Part shown: piece after piece, positions 54,896-63,153 of the stretch
Layout of the letters: every line of letters starts with the position of its first letter
How positions within the stretch are numbered: position 1 is the first letter of the stretch
Source of the DNA: Thalassotalea eurytherma
Lineage (GTDB): Bacteria; Pseudomonadota; Gammaproteobacteria; Enterobacterales; Alteromonadaceae
Reading direction: 5' to 3'
Length of the DNA: 64,000 bases
Assembly: GCF_030161415.1 (NCBI RefSeq)
Contig: NZ_BSSU01000008.1
Span: 1 to 64,000 of the forward strand
The notes under the pieces: generated by a model
What the model was told of the DNA's origin: nothing
Databases searched by the model: none
Seen by the model: the letters and a program-made list of their open reading frames with translations, nothing else
Position numbers and translations under genes: made by a program

Positions 54896-56926
54896 CTAGT
54901 TTTTAGCGAGTCTATTAAGTTCGATATAATCGAAGGTAATTTTTGCGGTCTCATCTAAAAACACGTCTAACTCTTCTAATTCTTCGGGTAAATCATCGAT
55001 AGTTGTTATCGCTTCTTTACCTAACTTAGCTAAACGCTCATTAGCTCTCGTTAGTTGTTTTGTCTTGCGCTCTTCACGCTTTTGTTTGCGTTCTTCAAGG
55101 TTAAGAGAGATAGATTTATCATCTTTTTCTGCCTTATATTTCGCAATATCTTTTAGCAGGTATTCAAACTCAACATTTTCCTTAATACGTTGCTGATGCA
55201 AGCTATCTAAATAGCTGACATCTACAGGTGACGTAGTTACTTGGCGATAGTTGGCTTTAGGTACTTGATCCCATACTAATGCATTCTCTTCTTTACTTTC
55301 GCCCCACTCTTCTGGGTCTACTGCCGAAGGAAATGCTATATCAGGCGCTACACCTTTATGCTGAGTGCTACCACCATTGATGCGGTAAAACTTTGCAATG
55401 GTATATTGAATTGAACCTAATGGCTTTTCATACAAGTCATACACTCGACCTAAACCGCGATGCTGCTGAACAGTACCTTTACCAAAGGTATTTTCACCAA
55501 CGATAATGCCACGATTATAATCTTGAATCGCCGCAGAGAAAATTTCTGACGCTGAAGCACTGTAACGGTCGACCATAACAGTTAGTGGGCCATCATAATA
55601 GCTAATGCCGTCGCGATCGCTATTTACCGCTATGCGATCTGCGCCGTCTCTTACTTGAACAACAGGGCCTTTATCGATAAATAAACCGGTTAATAATGTT
55701 GCTTCAGTTAACGAGCCACCACCGTTACCGCGTAAATCAACAATAATACCTTCTACGTTCTCAGCCTTAAGACTTTCAATCTCTTTCTTAACGTCTTTAG
55801 ATAAGTTGTTATAGAAGCTTGGGATTTCAATCACGCCTAATTTGCGCGCTTGCCCTTCAATAGATTCATCTATATAAACTTCAGATTTAGCAGCACGCTC
55901 TTCTAGCTTAATTTTGTCTCGTATAATTGAAACATTTTTAATGCTATCGAGGCTATCTGATTCGCCCGGTAAAACCTCTAGACGTACTTTTGTACCTTTT
56001 GGTCCTTTGATCAAATCGACCACGTCATCAAGACGCCAGCCAATGACATCAACAAACTCTTCGTCATCTTGAGATACACCAACAATACGATCTTTTGGCT
56101 TAAGTTGACTCGATTTATCAGCTGGGCCACCTGGCACAATACTTTGAATTACAGTGTAATCATCTTCGGCGCGAAGCACAGCACCAATACCTTCTAATGA
56201 AAGATTCATTTCCATTTGGAAACGTTCTGCATTGCGAGGAGATAAATAAGAGGTATGCGGCTCAACTACACGAGCAAAACTGTTCATCACAATTTGGTAT
56301 ACGTCTTCGCTTTCACTTTGCTTTAAACGCTTTATCGTGCTTTTGTAACGCTTACCTAATATTTCTTGGATTTTTTCCCACTCTTTCTCAGCCAATGTTA
56401 AGTTAAGGGCATCGTATTTAACTTTTTGACGCCATAACTCATTAAGCTCTTCAACTGATTTAGCATATTCTGCGTCTTCACGGTCAAAGTGATAACGCTC
56501 TTCTTTAGTGAAATCGAATGGTTTATCTAGCAACGTAAGCGCATATTCGTAACGTTCAACTCGACGCTGTAAATTTAGGTTATATATGTCATATGCAACT
56601 TGCAATTGGCCACGTGCAATAACTGCGTCAAAGTCATCTTTAAACGCACTAAACTGATCAATATCAGAGGCTAAAAATACATTTTTATTGAAGTCGAGTT
56701 GCTTAATATATCGGTCAAATATTTGATGAGATAAATCGTTATCAATCTTAAATTTTTTGTAATGACCACGCATAAATTGCGCTGTTATGCGCTTTGTCGA
56801 GACCGCGTGTTGACTCTCAGGAGCTAAAACAGGGAGTTCTTCTGGTATTTGAACATCTTTACCAAAACTAACTAATGATACTGCTGACAGAGAAACTGCG
56901 ATTGCGATGCGACATAATTTATGCAT
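54896..56926 (-). CDS. prc: carboxy-terminal processing protease Prc (Tsp)
   Basis: 676 residues, as for Prc/Tsp. Signal peptide at the N terminus (VSFG/KDV). The PDZ domain (about 235-330; MNLSLEGIGAVLRAEDDYTVIQSIVPGGPADKSSQL) precedes the S41 protease with VDLRGNGGGSL and the catalytic Ser/Lys in YSASASEIFSAAIQDYNRGIIVGENTFGKGTVQ. The C-terminal DUF3340 part is Lys/Arg-rich. It trims periplasmic substrates from their C termini. GGAG precedes the start. It follows proQ with an 18-base gap, the E. coli proQ-prc order. Confidence 0.95.
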   Translation of the reverse strand: MHKLCRIAIAVSLSAVSLVSFGKDVQIPEELPVLAPESQHAVSTKRITAQFMRGHYKKFKIDNDLSHQIFDRYIKQLDFNKNVFLASDIDQFSAFKDDFDAVIARGQLQVAYDIYNLNLQRRVERYEYALTLLDKPFDFTKEERYHFDREDAEYAKSVEELNELWRQKVKYDALNLTLAEKEWEKIQEILGKRYKSTIKRLKQSESEDVYQIVMNSFARVVEPHTSYLSPRNAERFQMEMNLSLEGIGAVLRAEDDYTVIQSIVPGGPADKSSQLKPKDRIVGVSQDDEEFVDVIGWRLDDVVDLIKGPKGTKVRLEVLPGESDSLDSIKNVSIIRDKIKLEERAAKSEVYIDESIEGQARKLGVIEIPSFYNNLSKDVKKEIESLKAENVEGIIVDLRGNGGGSLTEATLLTGLFIDKGPVVQVRDGADRIAVNSDRDGISYYDGPLTVMVDRYSASASEIFSAAIQDYNRGIIVGENTFGKGTVQQHRGLGRVYDLYEKPLGSIQYTIAKFYRINGGSTQHKGVAPDIAFPSAVDPEEWGESKEENALVWDQVPKANYRQVTTSPVDVSYLDSLHQQRIKENVEFEYLLKDIAKYKAEKDDKSISLNLEERKQKREERKTKQLTRANERLAKLGKEAITTIDDLPEELEELDVFLDETAKITFDYIELNRLAKN

Positions 56927-56944
56927 GCTTCGTACTCCAAACTT

Positions 56945-57592
56945 TTATGAAAAAATATTTTCTACTTGTGTTTTGATTACCATGCCTGATTGAAGCTGAA
57001 CGTGAACATCGTCGCCATCAACTTCTGTAATAATGGCACTCATAGGCGCGTTACCAAATTTAACTTTAACTGTAGCACCCTCTTTTAAAGTAGACGAGTC
57101 AACTGGCGTTAAGTTCACCGGTTCTTGAGGTTTTTTTGCAGGACGTTTGGCAGATTTTACATTTTTGTACTTTTGCTTTTTCTCATCACCGCCTTTATTT
57201 TTAGGGGCTTGAGAGCTTTTAGCAAACTTCTTCTGACCTTCAGCTTTATCTTTCGCTTTTTTGTTACCAAACTTTTCTTGGCTTTCTTTTAGCGATTTTG
57301 CAGCGTAATCAGCTTGTTCTTGATCGATTTCAGCAACTTGACTACCCGTTAAGTCAACGCGGTGGCTTCCTTGTTTGATAGATTTCAAGTAACGCCAGCT
57401 GCTTGTATAGTGTCTCAACGCTTGACGTAAACGTGTTTTACTGACCGCTTCATCGTCAGCTAACTTTTCAGCAAGATCTTGAAAAATGCCTACTTTTAGT
57501 GGTTTAGCTGGGCCTTCAGCCGAAAAACACTCTGGGAATTTTTCCACTAATAAAGCAATGATTTCTTTACTGCTATTTTTTTTGGTTTCCAT
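56945..57592 (-). CDS. proQ: RNA chaperone ProQ
   Basis: 215 residues: an N-terminal FinO/ProQ domain (about 5-120; SKEIIALLVEKFPECFSAEGPAKPLKVGIFQDL, TRLRQALRHYTSSWRYLKSI, RVDLTG), a basic disordered linker (KKAKDKAEGQKKFA, KRPAKKPQE) and a C-terminal Tudor-like domain (EGATVKVKFGNAPMSAIITEVDGDDVHVQL). It binds structured small RNAs and mRNA 3' ends. It sits between the 95-residue unknown protein and prc in an msrC-proQ-prc operon. Confidence 0.95.
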   Translation of the reverse strand: METKKNSSKEIIALLVEKFPECFSAEGPAKPLKVGIFQDLAEKLADDEAVSKTRLRQALRHYTSSWRYLKSIKQGSHRVDLTGSQVAEIDQEQADYAAKSLKESQEKFGNKKAKDKAEGQKKFAKSSQAPKNKGGDEKKQKYKNVKSAKRPAKKPQEPVNLTPVDSSTLKEGATVKVKFGNAPMSAIITEVDGDDVHVQLQSGMVIKTQVENIFS

Positions 57593-57611
57593 AAATACTA
57601 CTTACAAAAAA

Positions 57612-57899
57612 TTAATTTAAATCTTCAAGATACTTCGAACGGTTTTCTAATACGTTTCTACACCATTCATAAATATCATCTGTTTCTAGTTCTGGCAAGG
57701 CTTGATCGCCTATCCAATGATGCCAAATAAGCTCTAACAATCCGACGAGCTCATCTGGCGAAATATCTTCTTCGGCAAGATCATACAATGTATGATAGAA
57801 CTCATTGAGCTTTTCTGCGACAAGTTCTTCTTCTCCGTCCCAATCACCAACAACGGCTTCTGAAACGAGAAAGTCATGAATAACTACAAACTCTTTCAT
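57612..57899 (-). CDS. small acidic protein of unknown function
   Basis: 95 residues, rich in Asp/Glu and without a signal or membrane helix. Features seen are VGDWDGEEELVAEKLNEFYHTLYDLAEEDISPDELVGLLELIWHHWIGDQALPELETDDIYEWCRNVLENR; a helical fold is likely. I recognise no family. Its ATG overlaps the msrC stop by one base (TAATG) and it precedes proQ by 19 bases, so it is translated with them. It replaces nothing in the E. coli order, where msrC and proQ are neighbours. Confidence 0.7.
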   Translation of the reverse strand: MKEFVVIHDFLVSEAVVGDWDGEEELVAEKLNEFYHTLYDLAEEDISPDELVGLLELIWHHWIGDQALPELETDDIYEWCRNVLENRSKYLEDLN

Positions 57900-58360
57900 T
57901 AGCTCGCCATTTGCTTTTCAATGACTTTGACAATGGCTTCCAAACCTTTTTGGTCTGCGTCGTCAAAGCGATTGTATTCAACACTATCAATATCAAGTAC
58001 AGCGATAACATCACCGTTATAATGTACTGGGATAACTATTTCAGCATTTGATTGTGCATCACATGCTATATGACCTTCGAACGCATGTACATCAGCAATA
58101 CGTTGGGTCGTGTCCGTTGATGCGGCTGTACCACAAACGCCTTTACCAAGTTCAATTCTAATACAAGCTACCTTTCCTTGAAATGGGCCAAGTATAAGTT
58201 GTTCATCTTCTAACCGATAAAAGCCAGCCCAATTCACACCATCTAAGCGTTCAAACAAGAGCGCACTTACATTTGCCATATTGGCAATAAAATCTGACTC
58301 ATCGCCAATAATTGCTTGCACTTGACCAATCAGTTCTTGATAAAAGCTTTCTTTCGTCAT
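57899..58360 (-). CDS. msrC: free methionine-(R)-sulfoxide reductase, GAF domain (MsrC)
   Basis: 153 residues from ATG 58360; a TTG at 58363 is in frame. A single GAF domain with LDGVNWAGFYRLEDEQLILGPFQGKVACIRIELGKGVCGTAA and IPVHYNGDVIAVLDIDSVEYNRFDD is the fRMsr signature; conserved cysteines include those in VACIR, GVCGT and HIACDAQS. It reduces free Met-R-sulfoxide in the cytoplasm. E. coli keeps msrC (yebR) upstream of proQ and prc in the same order. Confidence 0.93.
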   Translation of the reverse strand: MTKESFYQELIGQVQAIIGDESDFIANMANVSALLFERLDGVNWAGFYRLEDEQLILGPFQGKVACIRIELGKGVCGTAASTDTTQRIADVHAFEGHIACDAQSNAEIVIPVHYNGDVIAVLDIDSVEYNRFDDADQKGLEAIVKVIEKQMAS

Positions 58361-58378
58361 CAATGTTCACATCTGGTT

Positions 58379-58412
58379 TAAAAAAGGCGCCTAACATACC
58401 TTGAAAAGCGCC
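58379..58412 (-). terminator. terminator after the SIMPL gene
   Basis: GGCGC (58386-58390) pairs with GCGCC (58408-58412) around a 17-base loop; a U-run follows on the minus-strand transcript. The stem is short. Confidence 0.55.
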
Positions 58413-58448
58413 AATTTAAAAGTTTTTATCGTATTAATCGTGTATTTA

Positions 58449-59207
58449 TTAGTGATCGATTGCAAAGCGCACAATCACTTCAGCAGTTAAGTCTAAACTC
58501 CCCGGCTGAGAGCGATGGAAAGCTCTTGATTCTGCAACAGCCATGCGAGGACGCGCTTGATAATGAGACATTTCTTCAACACTTAATACCTTGCCTAATT
58601 TAGCGCCAGTTTGTTGCGCTAATAAGTCCGCCTTAGATTTTGCGTTATCTACCGCACTTTGAAGTAACTTATTGTAAGTGTCTTCATTATTATCGACATA
58701 GCTCTGCACGGGATCTATTCTTGTCGCGCCAATTTTCACACTACTATCGAGCAGTTTGTCGTAAATGGCGAGTTCAGTTAAAACGACTTCAACCGTTCGA
58801 CTAACGATAAACTCAACTTCCGTTTCTTTTTCTTTTGAGGAATGCAGCGTGGTTTCTACCAATGCCGATTTTTGAGGCGCATAAACACTCTTTATACGTT
58901 CCTCAGGTTTTAAATAGCGAACCGTTACCGTTAATTGGCTAGAGGTAACATTATCGTTTTTAACGCCAAGAGATTTTGCTAATGACGTTAATTGAGATGT
59001 CTGGCTATCGACGTATTGTTTCAGTTTAGCTGCACTATGGCCTCTTTGTTGAAAACCAAAACGTACCATAAAAGTATCTGGCACCATGGCCGCACTCGCC
59101 TTACCCACGACTTTTATTCCTGCCGGCGCAATATTTTGAGATAAGCTAGGCAAAGCATAGGTAACTGCAGTTAACCCTAACGATAAAGCGACAATAAATG
59201 ATTTCAT
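58449..59207 (-). CDS. SIMPL domain (DUF541) periplasmic protein
   Basis: 252 residues. The signal peptide ends near ALPS (about 20). The body is a single SIMPL domain: VKVVGKASAAMVPDTFMVRFGFQQRG near the start, LGVKNDNVTSSQLTVTVRYLK, and DAQAKADLLAQQTGAKLGKVLSVEE-like (NAKSKADLLAQQTGAKLGKVLSVEE) near the end. The family includes E. coli YggE and is linked to oxidative stress relief, but the mechanism is unknown. It lies nine bases after the DUF2057 gene. Confidence 0.85.
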   Translation of the reverse strand: MKSFIVALSLGLTAVTYALPSLSQNIAPAGIKVVGKASAAMVPDTFMVRFGFQQRGHSAAKLKQYVDSQTSQLTSLAKSLGVKNDNVTSSQLTVTVRYLKPEERIKSVYAPQKSALVETTLHSSKEKETEVEFIVSRTVEVVLTELAIYDKLLDSSVKIGATRIDPVQSYVDNNEDTYNKLLQSAVDNAKSKADLLAQQTGAKLGKVLSVEEMSHYQARPRMAVAESRAFHRSQPGSLDLTAEVIVRFAIDH

Positions 59208-59216
59208 AACGTAATC

Positions 59217-59852
59217 TTATTTGTTAATTGAAGATAAAAATGCCTGTTTCTGTTCTGGCGAAGCTTGCTCCCACCAATAAGTAAGCATAGATAAAGCTCT
59301 TGGATCTGCACTATTTTGTTTTTTAGATGATGCGTTAGCTGGGGCTGGCCTAGTTTGAGGTGCAACATTGGTGACAGGTGCTGGAGCTTGCACGCGAACA
59401 GGCTCGGCGACAGGCATAGCTTTTGGACTTGGCGCAGTTACCGAAGCGGCCGTTAGCAAATTAACTTTTGCTACTACAACTTCCGCTTGGCTATCCGTTA
59501 ATATCACGCTTGGCTTTTTAGCAAACTCCTTTCCTGCACTTTCACCATCTAACGCTGGAGTTTTCAATTTATAGTTTTGATTGTCTTGCGCGGTAAATGA
59601 AAATAGAAAAGGCTTTGAACGTATCGTAGCGAAATTTTCATCATCGTCTTCGAAAAACTCTTGATACTTAAGCAGTAGTTTTTGCTCTCCGGGGCTAATA
59701 TCAAACTCAGATGATTTAGCTAAAAAACTGCCTGAGTGCTCAACACCATTTATTTCAAGTACTTTTAATGTTTCGGCAACCATAAGTTTGCCTGCAATCG
59801 CTGGGCTAGCAATTAATATAGAGCTCAATATCAGGTGTTTTAGTTTTTTCAT
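59217..59852 (-). CDS. DUF2057 (YccT-like) periplasmic protein
   Basis: 211 residues from ATG 59852, chosen because the signal peptide (KHLILSSILIASPAIAG) begins there. The DUF2057 domain has LKVLEINGVEHSGSFLA and LLKYQEFFEDDDENFATIRSKPFLFSF. It is followed by an Ala/Pro-rich linker and a C-terminal segment, SMLTYWWEQASPEQKQAFL, that looks like an amphipathic helix. E. coli YccT (CsgI) restrains curli assembly; whether this protein does so is unknown. It is followed directly by the SIMPL gene. Confidence 0.8.
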   Translation of the reverse strand: MKKLKHLILSSILIASPAIAGKLMVAETLKVLEINGVEHSGSFLAKSSEFDISPGEQKLLLKYQEFFEDDDENFATIRSKPFLFSFTAQDNQNYKLKTPALDGESAGKEFAKKPSVILTDSQAEVVVAKVNLLTAASVTAPSPKAMPVAEPVRVQAPAPVTNVAPQTRPAPANASSKKQNSADPRALSMLTYWWEQASPEQKQAFLSSINK

Positions 59853-59985
59853 GTGAATATCCAATGCCTTGAAAAGTATTAACATCTTATGTAAACAAAC
59901 GATAAATGAAAAGTTTAATCGTGCGCTTGTGCTTGATAAGCTAGTTGACACAACATCATAACCACTGCCAGATAAAGGTTTTAAA

Positions 59986-60594
59986 ATGAGTAAATGTCGA
60001 TGCCCATGGCTAGATGAAAGTAAACCCGACTATGTGAAATATCATGATGAAGAATGGGGTGTGCCGGTATATGACGATCAGAAAATGTTTGAATGTTTAG
60101 TGTTGGAATCAGCTCAAGCAGGGCTGAGCTGGTATACAATACTGAAAAAGCGCGAAGGTTATAGAGCGGCGTTTGCTGACTTTAACATAAAGAAAGTAGC
60201 TACTTTTACTGATAAAGACGTTGAAGAACTCATCCAAAACCCTGCGATCGTTCGTAATAGGAAGAAAATAGAGGCGACGATTAACAACGCAAAACGTTTT
60301 ATTGAAGTTCAACAAGAGTTTGGCAGTTTTTGTCGCTACATTTGGGGATTTGTTAACAGCAAAATTATCGTCAATGAAATGACTCAATTAGAAGATTATG
60401 TTGCGACATCGCCAATAAGTGATGCGCTAGCAAAGGATATGAAGAAGCGTGGATTTAAATTTTTAGGCTCTACTACGCTTTATTCGCATCTTCAAGCAAC
60501 AGGGTTAATCAATGACCACAGTACAAACTGTTACAGACGTGATGAAATAATTTGTCAATATAGTGATAACATAAATATTAACAAACAAAATTAA
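59986..60594 (+). CDS. tag: DNA-3-methyladenine glycosylase I
   Basis: 202 residues. Zinc-site residues are Cys4 and His20 at the N terminus (CRCPWLDESKPDYVKYHDEEWGVP) and His/Cys in NDHSTNCY near the C terminus, as in Tag. The helix-hairpin-helix glycosylase body contains VLESAQAGLSWYTILKKREGYRAAFADF and RGFKFLGSTTLYSHLQATGLIN. It removes 3-methyladenine from DNA in base excision repair. AAGG precedes the start. It is divergent from DUF2057. Confidence 0.95.
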   Translation: MSKCRCPWLDESKPDYVKYHDEEWGVPVYDDQKMFECLVLESAQAGLSWYTILKKREGYRAAFADFNIKKVATFTDKDVEELIQNPAIVRNRKKIEATINNAKRFIEVQQEFGSFCRYIWGFVNSKIIVNEMTQLEDYVATSPISDALAKDMKKRGFKFLGSTTLYSHLQATGLINDHSTNCYRRDEIICQYSDNININKQN

Positions 60595-60722
60595 TTAATA
60601 GTTGAATTAAACTTTTTATGTCATAAAATGTCATAGTATTGGGTGATATGATTAAGTAGGCACTTGAAAAATAGCTTATAAGCCCAAAATTATTAGGTAA
60701 TAACATTCTCAGAGGAATATAT

Positions 60723-61382
60723 ATGCAATCAATCAATACGGCGAGTCAAACCTCGTCTATCGAGATTAACAAAGTACTGAAAAATACGTACATGCTACTA
60801 GGTATGACATTAGCCTGGAGTGCTATATGTGCTGGTATTTCAATGGCTATGAACCTGCCTCATATGGCAGCGCTAGTGATGACTCTTGTTGCTTTCGTTT
60901 TATTGTTTGTTGTTCATAAGCAAGCGGATAAAGCAAGCGGCCTTATTTGGATTTTCGCTTTCACCGGTTTAATGGGTGCTTCTTTAGGACCAATGCTTAA
61001 CGCTTATGCTGGTTTACCTAATGGTGGTTCATTAATCATGCAAGCGTTAGGCGGCACAGCATTAATCTTTTTTGCATTGTCAGCTTATGCGTTAACAAGT
61101 AAGAAAGACTTCTCATTCATGGGCGGCTTCTTAATGGTTGGTTTAATTGTTGTATTGGTAGCAGGTATTGCAAATATCTTCTTCCAAGTTCCTGCAATTT
61201 CTCTAGCATTAAATGCAGCAATCATCATGATTATGTCTGGTTTAATCTTGTTTGATACAAGCCGCATTATTCATGGTGGTGAGCGTAACTACATTCGCGC
61301 GACAGTATCTTTATACTTAAATATTTACAACATCTTTGTCAGCCTTCTACAATTATTAGGTGTATTTGGCGGCGACGACTAA
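60723..61382 (+). CDS. yccA: Bax inhibitor-1/YccA family membrane protein
   Basis: 219 residues with seven transmembrane helices, including MLLGMTLAWSAICAGISMAM, LPNGGSLIMQALGGTALIFFALSAYAL and the last SLYLNIYNIFVSLLQLLGVFGGDD, the family's carboxylate-rich end. YccA interacts with FtsH in E. coli and resists its protease action under stress. GAGG precedes the start. In E. coli yccA is next to tusE, and here it is followed by tusDCB-tusE after a terminator. Confidence 0.93.
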   Translation: MQSINTASQTSSIEINKVLKNTYMLLGMTLAWSAICAGISMAMNLPHMAALVMTLVAFVLLFVVHKQADKASGLIWIFAFTGLMGASLGPMLNAYAGLPNGGSLIMQALGGTALIFFALSAYALTSKKDFSFMGGFLMVGLIVVLVAGIANIFFQVPAISLALNAAIIMIMSGLILFDTSRIIHGGERNYIRATVSLYLNIYNIFVSLLQLLGVFGGDD

Positions 61383-61412
61383 TTACAACAGTTAATTCAT
61401 GCTGTTATAATA

Positions 61413-61438
61413 AAAGCCTCGATAATCGAGGCTTTTTT
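61413..61438 (+). terminator. rho-independent terminator after yccA
   Basis: AAAGCCTCGAT and ATCGAGGCTTT pair with a short loop, followed by a U-run. It separates yccA from tusD. Confidence 0.93.
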
Positions 61439-61457
61439 GTTTTTACGGGGAAAATAA

Positions 61458-61829
61458 TTGAAAACTGTTGCTGTGATGATCACATCATCACCCTTATCTA
61501 ACCTTACGGCGACGAGTATTGCCCTCGTTAAACAAATGTTGATGGACGATAACATCAAGCTAATTGGTGTATTCTTCTATCAAGACGGTGTGTTGAATGC
61601 TAGTGCCAGTTTATCGATTCCTGCCGACGAATATCAATCTGTAAAGCAATGGCAATCAATACATTGTGATTATCACCTACCCCTGCATCTTTGTATCACC
61701 GCCGCTGAAAAGCGAGGTTTGAGTGATGACTGGCAAGATACAAGCAATATATTGCCTGAATTTACTGTTTCAGGTTTAGGTGAATTTGTGAGTTTGTATA
61801 ACTCTGCTGATCAATTGATTCAGCTTTAG
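61458..61829 (+). CDS. tusD: sulfurtransferase complex subunit TusD
   Basis: 123 residues. The start is TTG, supported by GGGG seven bases upstream and by the family's N-terminal strand (KTVAVMITSSP); the next ATG would cut it. A DsrE-like fold has catalytic Cys79 in LHLCITAAEKRG, matching Cys78 of E. coli TusD. It accepts persulfide sulfur from TusA and, within the TusBCD hexamer, passes it to TusE for 2-thiolation of tRNA wobble uridine. It is first in tusD-tusC-tusB-tusE. Confidence 0.95.
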   Translation: MKTVAVMITSSPLSNLTATSIALVKQMLMDDNIKLIGVFFYQDGVLNASASLSIPADEYQSVKQWQSIHCDYHLPLHLCITAAEKRGLSDDWQDTSNILPEFTVSGLGEFVSLYNSADQLIQL

Positions 61830-61837
61830 GGGGAACG

Positions 61838-62194
61838 ATGAACAAATCGATAGCGATTATCAATTCTAAAGCTCCTCTTAATGGCGCACATGCGAAAGAG
61901 TCTTTAGATCTTGCGTTAATACTTGGCTCATTTGAACAGGCTCCTAGCCTCTTTTTTATAGGCGATGGCGTTTGGCAACTGACTGAACAAAACATTGCAA
62001 TGACAGGCGCAAAAGATTTCTTAAAAACGATGCAAGCTTTAAGCTTTTACGACATTGAAAACATTTATGTCTGTGAACATTCGTTGTATCAACGTAACTT
62101 ACCAAACAACTTTGCCCTTGATGATGTCACCGTGTTAAATCGCACAGCACTACAAAATCAGTTAGCTAAGTTCACTAGCGTATTAAAATTTTAA
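61838..62194 (+). CDS. tusC: sulfurtransferase complex subunit TusC
   Basis: 118 residues with the DsrF/TusC pattern: AIINSKAPLNGAHAKESLDLALILGSFEQAPSLFFIGDGVW and DIENIYVCEHSL. It is a structural partner in TusBCD. GGGGGAA precedes the start, nine bases past the tusD stop. Position between tusD and tusB confirms it. Confidence 0.94.
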   Translation: MNKSIAIINSKAPLNGAHAKESLDLALILGSFEQAPSLFFIGDGVWQLTEQNIAMTGAKDFLKTMQALSFYDIENIYVCEHSLYQRNLPNNFALDDVTVLNRTALQNQLAKFTSVLKF

Positions 62195-62208
62195 AGGACG
62201 ACTTTGCT

Positions 62209-62493
62209 ATGCTTCACCTTATTCGCCAGTCGCCATATCAACAAGATATTAGTAGCGAGCTCTCAACGTTAATTTCAAATGACGATGATGTGCTACTGAT
62301 AGATGACGGTGTTTACTTTTGCCAAAGCTTACACTTTGCCATTATCCAAGAAAAAGCCAAAAACATTCTTATCGTAGACGAACATCTTCAGGCACGAGGC
62401 ATAACGTTTGAAAAAGCCGACAGTTTGCTACCGTTTGCTCAAATAGCAGAAATACTTGTGCAGTCTGAAAAAACATTAACATGGCAATTATGA
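62209..62493 (+). CDS. tusB: sulfurtransferase complex subunit TusB
   Basis: 94 residues of the DsrH/TusB family: [11 protein letters not shown] at the start, then [13 protein letters not shown] and the end WQL. It completes the TusBCD heterohexamer. AAAGGACG precedes the start by nine bases. Its stop overlaps the tusE start (ATGA). Confidence 0.92.
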   Translation: MLHLIRQSPYQQDISSELSTLISNDDDVLLIDDGVYFCQSLHFAIIQEKAKNILIVDEHLQARGITFEKADSLLPFAQIAEILVQSEKTLTWQL

Positions 62494-62819
62494 TTGAATT
62501 TAAACAACAACAAATCGAAACAGATAAGCAAGGTTATTTGCTAGATCATACGCTTTGGTCGCCAGAGCTTGGGGAAATAATCGCAGAACATGATGGTGTA
62601 AACCTAACACCGGCTCATTGGGAAGTGATTAATTTTGTTCGTGAGTTTTATTTAACGTATAACACATCGCCCGCTATTAGAGCGTTAACTAAAGCAATGA
62701 AAGCAGAATTTGGTGAAGAAAAGGCAAGTTCGCGCTACCTTTATCGGCTATTTAAAGAAGGACCGGCAAAGCAGGCTACAAAATATGCAGGCTTACCTAA
62801 GCCTGCACGATGTATCTAA
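62490..62819 (+). CDS. tusE: sulfur relay protein TusE (DsrC-like)
   Basis: 109 residues from ATG 62490, which overlaps the tusB stop as ATGA; an ATG nine bases earlier is in frame but less likely. The length equals that of E. coli TusE. The DsrC fold shows [36 protein letters not shown] and the C-terminal arm KPARC with the penultimate Cys108. TusE takes sulfur from TusD and delivers it to MnmA-tRNA. Confidence 0.94.
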   Translation: MIEFKQQQIETDKQGYLLDHTLWSPELGEIIAEHDGVNLTPAHWEVINFVREFYLTYNTSPAIRALTKAMKAEFGEEKASSRYLYRLFKEGPAKQATKYAGLPKPARCI

Positions 62820-63023
62820 TTACACTTTAATATTAATATTATTGCCACTGGTTGCGGTAGGTGCAGGTAAACTCTCTAAACTGCTCGCCGCAGCTTCAAT
62901 CAACTGAACGGCCATTTGACCTTCTAATTCCTGCTGATTTTGTGCTTTCTTAGCAACAGCAAGCTCTAAGGCGTCGCCTGATGCTGATTGCACAGCACTT
63001 GATGAGTGTATCGTTATTGACAT
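62820..63023 (-). CDS. YjfB-like small protein (putative motility protein)
   Basis: 67 residues from ATG 63023, preceded by AAGGGG. The core (ALELAVAKKAQNQQELEGQMAVQLIEAA) resembles the short helical YjfB family, tentatively linked to motility; the tail SLPAPTATSGNNINIKV is flexible. It converges on tusE with no gap and lies behind the GAPDH gene on the same strand. Family assignment is from pattern only. Confidence 0.6.
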   Translation of the reverse strand: MSITIHSSSAVQSASGDALELAVAKKAQNQQELEGQMAVQLIEAAASSLESLPAPTATSGNNINIKV

Positions 63024-63088
63024 ATATACCCCTTGAAAAAATACGTCTGCCTTTGTGTTATCGACGGCCAACCTAATAACTTTAGCAA

Positions 63089-63123
63089 AAAAATAGGGGT
63101 TATGTATTTAAACATAACCCCTA
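63089..63123 (-). terminator. rho-independent terminator after the GAPDH gene
   Basis: TAGGGGTTATGT and ACATAACCCCTA pair perfectly around ATTTAA; a seven-base U-run follows on the minus-strand transcript. Confidence 0.93.
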
Positions 63124-63153
63124 CCTTATATTTCTTGTTAGCTATTAATTGAA

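Noticed and set aside
62710-62907. 65-codon open frame spanning the tusE 3' end
   Set aside because: It overlaps tusE and the opposite YjfB-like gene in a third frame without support.
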